DNA from: Deltaproteobacteria bacterium
Lineage (GTDB): Bacteria; Desulfobacterota; Desulfuromonadia; Geobacterales; Pseudopelobacteraceae
DNA length: 64,000 nt
Reading direction: 5' to 3'
NCBI GenBank assembly: GCA_016182975.1
Contig: JACPFJ010000016.1
Location: 44,572-108,571 of the forward strand
The translations under genes were made by a program, and so were the position numbers. The notes under the pieces were generated by a model that saw only the letters and a program-made list of their open reading frames with translations, ran no database searches and had not been told where the DNA came from. Shown piece by piece: positions 16,553 to 24,489 of the stretch. Every line of letters starts with the position of its first letter. Within the stretch, counting starts at the first letter, position 1.

Positions 16553-16670
16553 ACTCGTTACGTAGCTCCTGCCATGTAATGCGGTGGCCTTGCAAGCTCC
16601 TGCTTGGGGGTTTTCGGTAAGCTGGAGCTTACCATGCCCGTGCGTTACCAAGCTGGAGCTTGGTAACGAG
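16553..16670. repeat. Composite palindromic repeat, copy B (between the two TA modules)
   Basis: Contains CTCGTTACGTAGCTCC at 16554, TTGCAAGCTCCTGCTTG, then GGTAAGCTGGAGCTTACC (about 16617-16634) and GTTACCAAGCTGGAGCTTGGTAAC (about 16644-16667). Same family as 15571-15698 and 17364-17450. It fills most of the gap between the HEPN gene and higA. Confidence 0.85.
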
Positions 16671-16699
16671 AAAAACGAGAAAAAGACCTGCCCAGGCTC

Positions 16700-17014
16700 T
16701 CACGCATGCAGAAGACGCGACATGGTGGGGAGAAAAGTACGAACCTCCTGCTCCACCTTATTTCCAACGGTCTGCCTGGCTATCTTCAGGTCGTAAGCGG
16801 TCTGGAGGTTTAACCAGAATTCCGGTGTGGTGCCGAAAAACCGTGAGATTCGGAGCGCCGTGTCGGCCGTGATGGAACGGTTGCCGTTGAGGATGGCCGT
16901 AATCCGGTTGGCGGGTACATGCAGGGCGTGGGCAAAGGCGTTAGCCGTCATGCCGATTTCCGCAAGTTCATCCTTCAGGACTTCTCCGGGATGTATGGGG
17001 CGCATATCGTTCAT
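16700..17014 (-). CDS. higA: HigA-family antitoxin
   Basis: 104 residues. It starts with the family signature MRPIHPGEVLKDEL, followed by a Cro/CI helix-turn-helix (MTANAFAHALHVPANRITAIL) and the FGTTPEFWLNLQ segment. HigA binds and neutralises the HigB RNase and represses the operon. The ATG at 17014 has an AAGGA site; the longer frame runs through the toxin gene and is not used. The toxin gene precedes it by 13 bp, the normal HigBA order. Confidence 0.92.
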   Translation of the reverse strand: MNDMRPIHPGEVLKDELAEIGMTANAFAHALHVPANRITAILNGNRSITADTALRISRFFGTTPEFWLNLQTAYDLKIARQTVGNKVEQEVRTFLPTMSRLLHA

Positions 17015-17027
17015 AGCGCGATTCCTT

Positions 17028-17306
17028 TCAATGATAATCGACGATCTCCACATTGTGAGGGCCGTCCTCCCGCCACTCAAAGCAGATTCGCCATTGTTGG
17101 TTGATGCGAATACTCTGCTGTCCGTGTCGGTCTCCACCAAGCGCCTCAAAGCGATTGCTGGGAAGATTCATCAAATCCTCGATGCAGGTGGCACTTTCAA
17201 GTATCTGCAATCGTTTTTCGGCCTGTTGGGCAAAAGCCTCAAAACGCGGAACCCGCCTGCCATGGTAAAGCTTTTCGGTGTATTTGCAGGCGAATGACCG
17301 GATCAT
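17028..17306 (-). CDS. higB: HigB-family RNase toxin (RelE/ParE fold)
   Basis: 92 residues, the standard HigB length. It has the MIRSFACKYTEKLYHG start, FEALGGDRHGQQSIRINQQWRI core and the C-terminal VEIVDYH with the expected catalytic-type His at the end. HigB cleaves translating mRNA at the ribosome. All expected segments are present, so the toxin is probably intact. It lies between repeat copies B and C. Confidence 0.92.
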   Translation of the reverse strand: MIRSFACKYTEKLYHGRRVPRFEAFAQQAEKRLQILESATCIEDLMNLPSNRFEALGGDRHGQQSIRINQQWRICFEWREDGPHNVEIVDYH

Positions 17307-17363
17307 GATTTCAGACTAGCCCTCTCGGAGTTGTACGTCAAGCGTAAAACATGCCGCTTTTTT

Positions 17364-17450
17364 TCTCGTTACGCAGTTCCTGCTTGCTGGGTTTCGGTAC
17401 ACAGGAGCTTACCGTGCCAGGGCGTTACCAAGCTGGAGCTTGGTAACGAG
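17364..17450. repeat. Composite palindromic repeat, copy C (right of the TA modules)
   Basis: CTCGTTACGCAGTTCCTGC, then GGTACACAGGAGCTTACC, then the perfect GTTACCAAGCTGGAGCTTGGTAAC palindrome with the CGAG suffix. Third copy of the family at 15571 and 16553. It separates higB from folE2. Confidence 0.85.
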
Positions 17451-17464
17451 AGAAAACAAGTGGA

Positions 17465-18286
17465 TTACGGGGTCGTACGCCGGTCCAGCTCCACCGCGGC
17501 ATAGGCCGAATGGTTGTGGATCGACTCGAAGTTCTCGGTCTCCACCGAGAACCAGGTGATGTTCTCCACCGCGGCCAGCCTTGAGTACGCCTCGCGCACC
17601 ATGTCCTCCACGAAACGGGGGTTCTCGTAGGCCTGTTCGGTGACGAACTTCTCGTCCTCGCGCTTCAAGAGCGAGTAGAGCGGGCTGCTGCCGCACTGCT
17701 CGATCAGCTCCACCAGGTCCTCGATCCAGATGAAGCCGCTGTAACGCACCCGCACGGTCATGAGGCTGCGCTGGTTGTGGGCCCCGAAGCGGGAGAGCTC
17801 CTTGCTGCACGGGCAGAGCGAGGTGAGCGGCACCCGTATCCCCAGAACGAAGTCGAGGGTGTCGGTCATGGAGGCGCTGAACTCGCAGCTGTACTCCATC
17901 AGGCTCTTGGCGCCCGAGACCGGGGCGCGCTTGTCGATGAAATAGGGGAACTGGATCTCCAGGTGGGCGCTCTGGGAGCCGAGCCTGGCCTTCATCTCCT
18001 CCAGGATGGTCTCCAGCTTGTCCAGGGCGATCTGCTCGCGGTGCCTGTTGAGGATCTCCACGAAGCGGCTCATGTGGGTCCCCTTGAAGTGGTGCGGCAG
18101 GTCCACGTACATGTTGACCCGCGCCACGGTGTGCTGCAGCGAGCGGTTCTTGTCCATCACCACGATCGGATAGGAGATGTCCTTGACGCCCACCTTGGCT
18201 ATGGGTATCCTGCGGTGGTCGGGACGCTTCTGCATGTCCGGCATGGCCTGCTTTGCTGCCGGGGGTGTCGTTCTGGTTCGTGCCAT
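17465..18286 (-). CDS. folE2: GTP cyclohydrolase I type IB
   Basis: 273 residues. Makes 7,8-dihydroneopterin triphosphate from GTP for folate (and queuosine) synthesis. FolE2 signatures include SYPIVVMDK, the metal-site LCPCSKE segment with its two Cys, GAHNQRS, and ENPRFVEDMVRE. The canonical zinc-dependent FolE shares no close sequence similarity. The ATG at 18286 follows an AGGA site; frames extending to 18400 run over the divergent acyP start and are not credible. Divergent from acyP with a 54-bp gap. Confidence 0.93.
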   Translation of the reverse strand: MARTRTTPPAAKQAMPDMQKRPDHRRIPIAKVGVKDISYPIVVMDKNRSLQHTVARVNMYVDLPHHFKGTHMSRFVEILNRHREQIALDKLETILEEMKARLGSQSAHLEIQFPYFIDKRAPVSGAKSLMEYSCEFSASMTDTLDFVLGIRVPLTSLCPCSKELSRFGAHNQRSLMTVRVRYSGFIWIEDLVELIEQCGSSPLYSLLKREDEKFVTEQAYENPRFVEDMVREAYSRLAAVENITWFSVETENFESIHNHSAYAAVELDRRTTP

Positions 18287-18340
18287 GGGAAAGGTCCTGT
18301 AAATTTTGTGCCGGAGGCCGGCTTCAGGAGGATCGTATTC

Positions 18341-18616
18341 ATGAAAACAAGGGTGTACGTCATGGTCCACGGCCGCGTGCAGGGGGTTTCGTTTCGCCAC
18401 TACACGAGCCGTCGCGCCATGGCTCTCGGTGTTGCCGGCTGGGTCAGGAACCTGCCGGACGGCTCGGTCGAAGGCGTGTTCGAGGGTGACGTGTCAGCGG
18501 TCGATGCCCTGGTCGACTGGTGCCGTCAGGGGCCGCCGGCCGCGCGGGTGGAGCGGGTGGATGTCCGCGAGGAACCGTATGCCGGCGAGTTCACTGATTT
18601 CTCGATCAGGCACTGA
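18341..18616 (+). CDS. acyP: Acylphosphatase
   Basis: 91 residues, the classical size. The phosphate-binding loop GRVQGVSFR with catalytic Arg19 and the second catalytic residue Asn37 in [12 protein letters not shown] are both present. Hydrolyses acyl phosphates such as acetyl phosphate in the cytoplasm. AGGAGG precedes the ATG. Its 3' end overlaps the 3' end of engB by 11 bp in tail-to-tail orientation. Confidence 0.95.
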   Translation: MKTRVYVMVHGRVQGVSFRHYTSRRAMALGVAGWVRNLPDGSVEGVFEGDVSAVDALVDWCRQGPPAARVERVDVREEPYAGEFTDFSIRH

Positions 18617-19196
18617 TCCCCGCCAGCCGCTCGATCTCCTGCCAGATCCCGTCGCGCCCATCTTTTGAAAGGGCCGAGAACGGCAGCAGTCCGCCGATTT
18701 CACGCCCGATGGCAGCCGCGATCAGCGCCGCCTGCTTGGCCCGCTCGTTCTTGGAGAGCTTGTCGCACTTGGTCAGGACGATGATCGGCGGGATGCCGTA
18801 CGAGGCCAGCCAGGCCAGCATCTCCAGGTCTCCGTCCGAGGGTGTCCTGCGGATGTCGAGGATCAGCACCACCGCCTTCAGGTTGTCGCGCCCGGCCAGA
18901 TAGGTCTCGATCATCGGCCGCCACTGCTTGCGCACATCGGGCGGCGCCTTGGCGTAGCCGTAGCCGGGGAGGTCCACCAGGGTGAGCATGCCGTTGATGT
19001 TGAAGAAGTTGATCAACTGCGTCCTGCCGGGGGTCGAACTGGTGCGGACGAGCCCCTTGCGATTGGCGAGCACGTTGATCAGCGATGATTTTCCGACGTT
19101 GGAGCGCCCGACAAAGGCCACCTCCGGCAACTCCGCGGGGGGGTAATCCTTCGGCTTTGCCGCGCTCTTGATAAATTCGGCCTGCTTGACCTCCAT
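18606..19196 (-). CDS. engB: Ribosome-biogenesis GTP-binding protein EngB (YihA/YsxC)
   Basis: 196 residues. GTPase motifs: G1 [10 protein letters not shown] (about 30-39), G2 region STPGRTQ, G3 [10 protein letters not shown]4 TKCDKLS. The short length and single G domain are typical of EngB, which is needed for 50S subunit assembly. GGAGG with 6-nt spacing fixes the ATG at 19196; the longer frame to 19283 lacks such a site. Confidence 0.95.
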   Translation of the reverse strand: MEVKQAEFIKSAAKPKDYPPAELPEVAFVGRSNVGKSSLINVLANRKGLVRTSSTPGRTQLINFFNINGMLTLVDLPGYGYAKAPPDVRKQWRPMIETYLAGRDNLKAVVLILDIRRTPSDGDLEMLAWLASYGIPPIIVLTKCDKLSKNERAKQAALIAAAIGREIGGLLPFSALSKDGRDGIWQEIERLAGISA

Positions 19197-19373
19197 ATCC
19201 AACCTCCGTAAGGCGGCATTATAGTGCGCCGTCATCCAGCGATACAAGCGCTTATTTTTACGCTTCACTTTTACCCCCGGCATGGCACAATTAGTCGGTG
19301 GCGTTCGTCACATTTCTGTGATATATGAAAGCAGTCAGTTTCGAGTCCCTCTCACCTCTTCCGACAGGTACCG

Positions 19374-20369
19374 ATGACGGCATCTCCCGTGGTGGACATA
19401 GCGCTGTTCGCGGCAAAGCTGGGGATGGTGTTCTTCGTCATCCTGACTCTGGCCGCCTACCTGGTGTTTGCCGAGCGGAGGCTCCTGGCCCGAATCCAGG
19501 ACCGCAGGGGACCCAACCGTGTCGGCCCGGCTGGCCTGCTGCAACCGTTGGCGGACCTGATCAAGCTCCTGACCAAAGAGGATTTCATCCCGGCCGCCGC
19601 CGACAGGTGGCTGTTCCTGCTGGCCCCTGCCATGGCCGCCGTCCCCGCCATCCTGACCTTCGCCGTGATCCCCTTCGGCGCGCCTGTGACCATCGCCGGT
19701 CACGAGGTTCCGCTGCTCATCGTTGACCTGAATGTGGGGCTCCTGTTCTTCCTGGCGCTCTCCTCCATCGCCGTCTACGGCGTGGCCATCGGCGGCTGGG
19801 CCTCCAACTCCAAGTATTCCCTTCTGGGGGGTATCCGCGGCCTGGCCCAGTTGATCTCCTACGAGCTCTCCATGGGGCTCTCCCTGGTGCCGGTGGTCAT
19901 GCTGGCCCGTTCCTTCAGCCTGACCGCAATCGTCGACGCCCAACGCGCCATCCCGTTCATCGTCTACCAGCCGCTGGCCTTCATCATCTTCCTGATCAGC
20001 ATCACCGCCGAGTGCAAGCGCATCCCCTTCGATATCCCCGAGGCCGAGGGGGAGCTGGTGGCCGGCTTCCACACCGAGTACTCGGGCATGCGCTTCGGCC
20101 TGTTCTTCGTGGGGGAGTACATCAACATCATCGTGCTGGGGGGGCTGGCGGCGACGTTCTTTCTGGGCGGCTGGCACGGGCCGTTCCTGCCGCCGCTGGT
20201 CTGGTTCACCCTCAAGACGCTGGCCTTCGCCTTTTTCTTCATCTGGACGCGCGGGACCCTGCCCCGCCTGCGCTACGACCAGCTCATGCACCTGGGGTGG
20301 AAGGTGCTGACGCCGCTGGCGCTGCTGAATATCCTGGTCACCGGCTGGTGGCTGGCACTGACATCGTGA
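19374..20369 (+). CDS. nuoH: NADH-quinone oxidoreductase subunit H
   Basis: 331 residues with about eight transmembrane helices. Recognisable NuoH loops are ERRLLARIQDRRGPNRVGP near the N-terminus and ITAECKRIPFDIPEAEGELVAGFHTEYSGM, the matrix-side loop lining the quinone site. NuoH links the quinone cavity to the proton channels. It opens the membrane-arm block here; nuoA-G do not precede it, since engB lies upstream in the opposite direction. Confidence 0.95.
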   Translation: MTASPVVDIALFAAKLGMVFFVILTLAAYLVFAERRLLARIQDRRGPNRVGPAGLLQPLADLIKLLTKEDFIPAAADRWLFLLAPAMAAVPAILTFAVIPFGAPVTIAGHEVPLLIVDLNVGLLFFLALSSIAVYGVAIGGWASNSKYSLLGGIRGLAQLISYELSMGLSLVPVVMLARSFSLTAIVDAQRAIPFIVYQPLAFIIFLISITAECKRIPFDIPEAEGELVAGFHTEYSGMRFGLFFVGEYINIIVLGGLAATFFLGGWHGPFLPPLVWFTLKTLAFAFFFIWTRGTLPRLRYDQLMHLGWKVLTPLALLNILVTGWWLALTS

Positions 20370-20418
20370 CATCACGGACAGCGCAGTCCGAATCTCATAC
20401 ACCACGGAGGAGTCGAAC

Positions 20419-20841
20419 ATGGAAAACGTGAACGCCAAGGACCGCAACGGCCACACCCCCCTGATCATGGCATCCCGGGAGGGACAGAAGGACTTTGTTC
20501 AGGACCTGCTGCGCCGGGGGGCCGACATCACCGCCAGCAGCGACAAAGGCAAGACCGCGCTCCACTACGCCGCCGCCAACGGCCACACCGAGATCGTCCG
20601 GATGCTGATCGAGAAGGGGGCCGAGGTCGATGCCCGTGACCGCGAGGGGCATACCCCCCTGATGCTGGCCGCCATCTACGGCTGCAACCTGACCGTTCAG
20701 GCCCTGCTTGAGGGGGGCGCCAACCCGACTCTCAAGACCATGTCCGGCAACACGGCCATCCGCTATGCCGAGAACAACGACCACCCCCTGGCATCGGCCC
20801 TGCTGAAAAAGGCCGAACGCGCCAAGCACGGAACGGCCTGA
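20419..20841 (+). CDS. Ankyrin-repeat protein inside the nuo operon
   Basis: 140 residues made almost entirely of four ankyrin repeats: NGHTPLIMASREGQ, GKTALHYAAANGH, EGHTPLMLAAIYG and GNTAIRYAENNDH mark the four starts. There is no signal peptide or membrane segment, so it is a cytoplasmic protein-binding scaffold. It has its own GGAGG site and lies between nuoH and nuoI, where no complex I subunit is expected. An assembly factor or regulator of the complex is possible; nothing in the sequence proves it. Confidence 0.9.
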   Translation: MENVNAKDRNGHTPLIMASREGQKDFVQDLLRRGADITASSDKGKTALHYAAANGHTEIVRMLIEKGAEVDARDREGHTPLMLAAIYGCNLTVQALLEGGANPTLKTMSGNTAIRYAENNDHPLASALLKKAERAKHGTA

Positions 20842-20890
20842 TATACGTGCACAACACGGAAGGCCTGATATAATTCCGCCATACCAATAC

Positions 20891-20913
20891 GAGACGCCCC
20901 AACGGGGCGTCTC
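20891..20913. repeat. GACGCCCC palindrome upstream of nuoI
   Basis: Perfect 10-bp stem GAGACGCCCC / GGGGCGTCTC with a 3-nt loop, followed by TACG. Second copy of the palindrome at 14109-14129. It lies 24 bp before the nuoI start inside the operon and could fold in the mRNA near the ribosome-binding site. Confidence 0.75.
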
Positions 20914-20936
20914 TACGTTTCAAGGGATTTGACCCG

Positions 20937-21467
20937 ATGTCCATTGCAGACGATATAAAGGCCATTGCCGGCGGATTCGGCGTGACGCTGCGCCACATGC
21001 TGCGCCGCCCGGTGACGATCCAGTACCCGGAGGAGAAGCGCGTGCCGTATCCGCGCTTCCGGGCGCGCATCGTGCTGACCCGCGACCCGGACGGCGGCGA
21101 GCGTTGCGTGGCCTGCTACCTCTGCTCGGCGGCCTGTCCGGTGGACTGCCTCTCCATGGAGGCCGCCGAGCAGGCCGATGGCCGGCGCTACGCCGCCTGG
21201 TTCAGGATCAACTTCTCGCGCTGCATCTTCTGCGGCCTGTGCGCCGAGGCGTGCCCGACGCTGGCGATACAGATGACGCCCGACTACGAGATCTGCAAGC
21301 GCGACATCATGGAGCTGGTCTACGAGAAGGAGGACCTCCTGATCGACGGCTGCGGCAAGGATAGTTCCTACAACTTCTACCGCCACGCCGGCATCGACGT
21401 GACCCAGCCGAGAGGCGAGGGGCTGGAGGAGACGCCGCCGGTGGATGTGCGCTCGTTGATGCCGTAA
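20937..21467 (+). CDS. nuoI: NADH-quinone oxidoreductase subunit I
   Basis: 176 residues. Two ferredoxin-type clusters: Cys57, 60, 63, 67 ([13 protein letters not shown]) and Cys96, 99, 102, 106 ([13 protein letters not shown]). These bind N6a and N6b, which pass electrons from NuoG towards NuoB. An N-terminal amphipathic helix and an [11 protein letters not shown] segment anchor it to the membrane arm. The nearest Shine-Dalgarno-like sequence is AAGGG, 10 nt upstream. The palindrome at 20891 lies just before. Confidence 0.96.
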   Translation: MSIADDIKAIAGGFGVTLRHMLRRPVTIQYPEEKRVPYPRFRARIVLTRDPDGGERCVACYLCSAACPVDCLSMEAAEQADGRRYAAWFRINFSRCIFCGLCAEACPTLAIQMTPDYEICKRDIMELVYEKEDLLIDGCGKDSSYNFYRHAGIDVTQPRGEGLEETPPVDVRSLMP

Positions 21468-21473
21468 TAATCC

Positions 21474-21570
21474 GTAGGGGCGTACCCTTGGGTCGCCCGC
21501 CTTTGCCTGTTGTGAAAAGTGCTTCAATTATGGATATGGCAACAAGGGCGGGCCAAGGCCGCGCCCCTAC
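21474..21570. repeat. GTAGGGGCG-bounded inverted-repeat element between nuoI and nuoJ
   Basis: About 97 bp bounded by GTAGGGGCG and CGCCCCTAC. Inner arms containing CCCTTGGG-CGCCCGCCTT and AAGGGCGGGCCAAGG pair imperfectly. It fills nearly the whole nuoI-nuoJ gap. The same termini bound the element at 48488-48606 before mraY, so this is a small mobile REP/MITE-like family. Confidence 0.75.
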
Positions 21571-21580
21571 ACGGAGATAC

Positions 21581-22083
<503 letters not shown>

Positions 22084-22087
<4 letters not shown>

Positions 22088-22392
22088 TCGTTCCACTGGA
22101 ACATATCCTCATCCTGGCCGGGCTGCTCTTCTTCCTGGGTATGGGGGGGCTTCTGGCCTGGCGCGCCAACCTGATCATGATGCTGGTCTGCATCGAGGTC
22201 ATGCTCAATGCCGTGATGCTGGTCTTCGTGGGGGGCTCGGCCCGCTGGGGCAACGCGGACGGGCAGCTCTTCGCCATCTTCATCATGGCCCTCACCTCCA
22301 GCGAGGTCTCGCTGGCCCTGGCCATGGTGGTCTACCTGCACCGCCGCAAGCGGACCGTGGATACCGACGTATTCAGTGAGATGAAGGGGTGA
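22084..22392 (+). CDS. nuoK: NADH-quinone oxidoreductase subunit K
   Basis: 102 residues, three transmembrane helices. Conserved membrane glutamates are visible in MLVCIEVMLNAV and in the third helix (SSEVSLALAMV). These are the NuoK proton-pathway residues at the end of the antiporter-like chain. Overlaps nuoJ by 4 bp and nuoL by 4 bp. Confidence 0.96.
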
Positions 22393-24308
22393 AACTCTAC
22401 CTCGCCCTCATACTCCTGCTCCCCCTCTTGGGCGGCCTCTTCAACGCCCTGCTCGGCCGTATGCTGCCGCGCCGTCTGGGCGAGGCCATCGCCTGCGGGG
22501 TGATCTGGGGCGCCTTTGTCTGCGCCGTTCTGGTCTTACTCCAGTTCACCGGACCAACAAAGATCGAGTACGGCTCCTGGCTGGCCGCCTTCGACCTCCA
22601 GGCGCCGATCGCCATCTACCTTGACCAGCTCTCCCTGGGCCTGACCCTGATGATCACCTTCGTCTGCGGCCTGATCCACCTCTACTCGGTCGGCTACATG
22701 CGGGAGGAGCCTGACTTCGCCCGCTACTTCGCCCTCCTGAACATCTTCGTCTTCGCCATGCTGGTGCTGGTGCTGGCCGGGAACCTGCCGCTGTTGTACC
22801 TGGGGTGGGAGGGGGTCGGTTTTTGCTCCTACGCCCTGATCGGTTTCTGGTATCGCGAGGAAAAGAACGCCACTGCCGGGCGCAAGGCCTTCATCGTCAC
22901 CCGCGTCGGCGACACCGCCTTCGGTATCGCCATCGTCTGGATGTTCCAGATCTCGGGCAGTGTCTCCATCACCCAGTTGAACGCCATGGGCTCGCTCATC
23001 CCGGCCGGTATCGTCACCGCCCTGGGTATCCTGCTGCTGATCGGCGCGGCCGGCAAGTCGGCGCAACTGCCGCTCTCGGTCTGGCTGCCGGACGCCATGG
23101 CCGGTCCCACCCCGGTCTCTGCCCAGATCCACGCCGCCACCATGGTCACCGCCGGGGTGTATCTCCTGGCCCGCATGTTCCCGCTGATCGGCGGCTCCGA
23201 GGCCGTCCGCGCGGCAATCGCCCTGACCGGCGGGGTCACCGCCTTTTACGCCGCAGCTAGCGCCTGCCGCCAACGTGACCTGAAACGCATCCTGGCCTAC
23301 TCCACCATCAGCCAGATCGGCTACATGGTGCTGGGGGTCGGGGTGGGCGCGCTGACCGCCGCCACGTTTCACCTGTTGACCCACGCCTTCTTCAAGGCGC
23401 TGCTGTTCCTCGCTGCCGGGTGCGTGATCACCGCCCTGCACCACCAGCAGGACATCTTTCGCATGGGTGGGCTTAAAGAGCGCCTGCCGGCGGTCTACTG
23501 GCCGTTCCTGGCGGGGGCGCTCTGCCTGGCAGGTTTCCCCTTGACCGGCGGCTTCTTCAGCAAGGACGCCATCCTGGGGGCGGTGTTCGAGCGCGGCGGC
23601 CCGCTCTACGCCGGCCTGTTCGCCCTCGGCCTGCTGACGGCGCTGCTGACGGCCTTCTACACCTTCCGCATGCTGTTGGTGGTGTTTCATGGGGAGGAGA
23701 ACTTACCCCATCCCCACCCTGACCCTCCCCGTGAAGGGGAGGGAATCCATTCCGCCCTGCCATCGGTCATGACCGTCACCCTCTGGCCGCTGGCGCTCCT
23801 CGGCCTGTTGGGGGGTATCCTCAACCTGCCATCCTACCTGGGCGTTCACGGGCTGCTGGACGGTTTCCTCGGCGACATGCCGGGCCTGATGCGCCCGGAA
23901 CCGCTCTCTCACGGCACCGAGATGATCCTCCAACTCGTCGCCGCCACGGTCAGCCTGGCCGGCCTGGGGCTGGCCAGGTCACGTTACGCGGGGTCGCGCC
24001 GGGCCGCGGTACTGGCCGCGGAGGAGGCCGGATCAAAGCTCTCGGACTTCCTGCTGAACGGCTGGCGCCTGGATGATCTCTACCGCCTGCTGTTCATCCG
24101 CCCCTTCGAGCGGATAGCCCGCCTCTGCTGGAAAGGGGTGGACGAGGCCGGCATCGACGGTGCCCTGGATGGCCTGGCCCGTCTGACGGCCCGCCTGGGC
24201 CGGCTCCCCGCCGCCTGGAGCAGCGGTCGGGTGGCCACCTCGCTGTTCGGCCTGGCCGGCGGTGTGTGCGTACTGCTGGCGTATGTAGCCTGGCTGATTA
24301 CGGGCTGA
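22389..24308 (+). CDS. nuoL: NADH-quinone oxidoreductase subunit L
   Basis: 639 residues, an antiporter-like distal proton-pumping subunit with 14-16 transmembrane helices. Family segments include LYLGWEGVGFCSYALIGFWY with its conserved glutamate, KSAQLPLSVWLPDAMAGPTPVSA, and YSTISQIGYMVLG. Starts with GTG overlapping the nuoK stop. At about residues 440-455 the reading frame runs through a palindromic repeat (23706-23746) that adds a PHPHPDPPREGEG loop after the helix ending in HGEEN; the frame is kept, so the protein is probably functional. Confidence 0.94.
   Translation: MKLYLALILLLPLLGGLFNALLGRMLPRRLGEAIACGVIWGAFVCAVLVLLQFTGPTKIEYGSWLAAFDLQAPIAIYLDQLSLGLTLMITFVCGLIHLYSVGYMREEPDFARYFALLNIFVFAMLVLVLAGNLPLLYLGWEGVGFCSYALIGFWYREEKNATAGRKAFIVTRVGDTAFGIAIVWMFQISGSVSITQLNAMGSLIPAGIVTALGILLLIGAAGKSAQLPLSVWLPDAMAGPTPVSAQIHAATMVTAGVYLLARMFPLIGGSEAVRAAIALTGGVTAFYAAASACRQRDLKRILAYSTISQIGYMVLGVGVGALTAATFHLLTHAFFKALLFLAAGCVITALHHQQDIFRMGGLKERLPAVYWPFLAGALCLAGFPLTGGFFSKDAILGAVFERGGPLYAGLFALGLLTALLTAFYTFRMLLVVFHGEENLPHPHPDPPREGEGIHSALPSVMTVTLWPLALLGLLGGILNLPSYLGVHGLLDGFLGDMPGLMRPEPLSHGTEMILQLVAATVSLAGLGLARSRYAGSRRAAVLAAEEAGSKLSDFLLNGWRLDDLYRLLFIRPFERIARLCWKGVDEAGIDGALDGLARLTARLGRLPAAWSSGRVATSLFGLAGGVCVLLAYVAWLITG
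23706..23746. repeat. CCCTCCCC palindromic repeat inserted in frame in nuoL
   Basis: CCCCATCCCCACCCTGACC, then CCTCCCC GTGAA GGGGAGG. The element is fully inside nuoL and is translated into a proline/histidine-rich loop. A second copy in the same plus-strand orientation lies in murE at 50211-50254. Confidence 0.8.
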
Positions 24309-24327
24309 TTTGAACCAAAAACGGCAT

Positions 24328-24462
24328 TTGAAACGCAAAGACGCAAGGAACGCCAAGAAAGACACCAAGATAATTCAGAAACCATGTTCACCTGCTGGGT
24401 GATAACCAGATATATTTTAACCGATTGGTTTCTTTGCGAACTTTGCGTCTTTGCGTTAATGA
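24328..24462. repeat. GCAAAGACGC-ended MITE-like element between nuoL and nuoM
   Basis: About 135 bp with inverted ends: AACGCAAAGACGCAAGG on the left and CTTTGCGTCTTTGCGTT on the right. The middle is AT-richer than the operon. A second copy lies at 41244-41374 between ddl and murB. No coding capacity; it explains the only long gap in the nuoI-N run. Confidence 0.85.
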
Positions 24463-24489
24463 ACTGCTTTTTCAAGGTTGAGGGTCATT

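Noticed and set aside
15571..17450. CRISPR array or integron cassettes
   Set aside because: The repeats are composite palindromes separated by whole gene pairs, not short regular spacers, and no cas or integrase gene is present.
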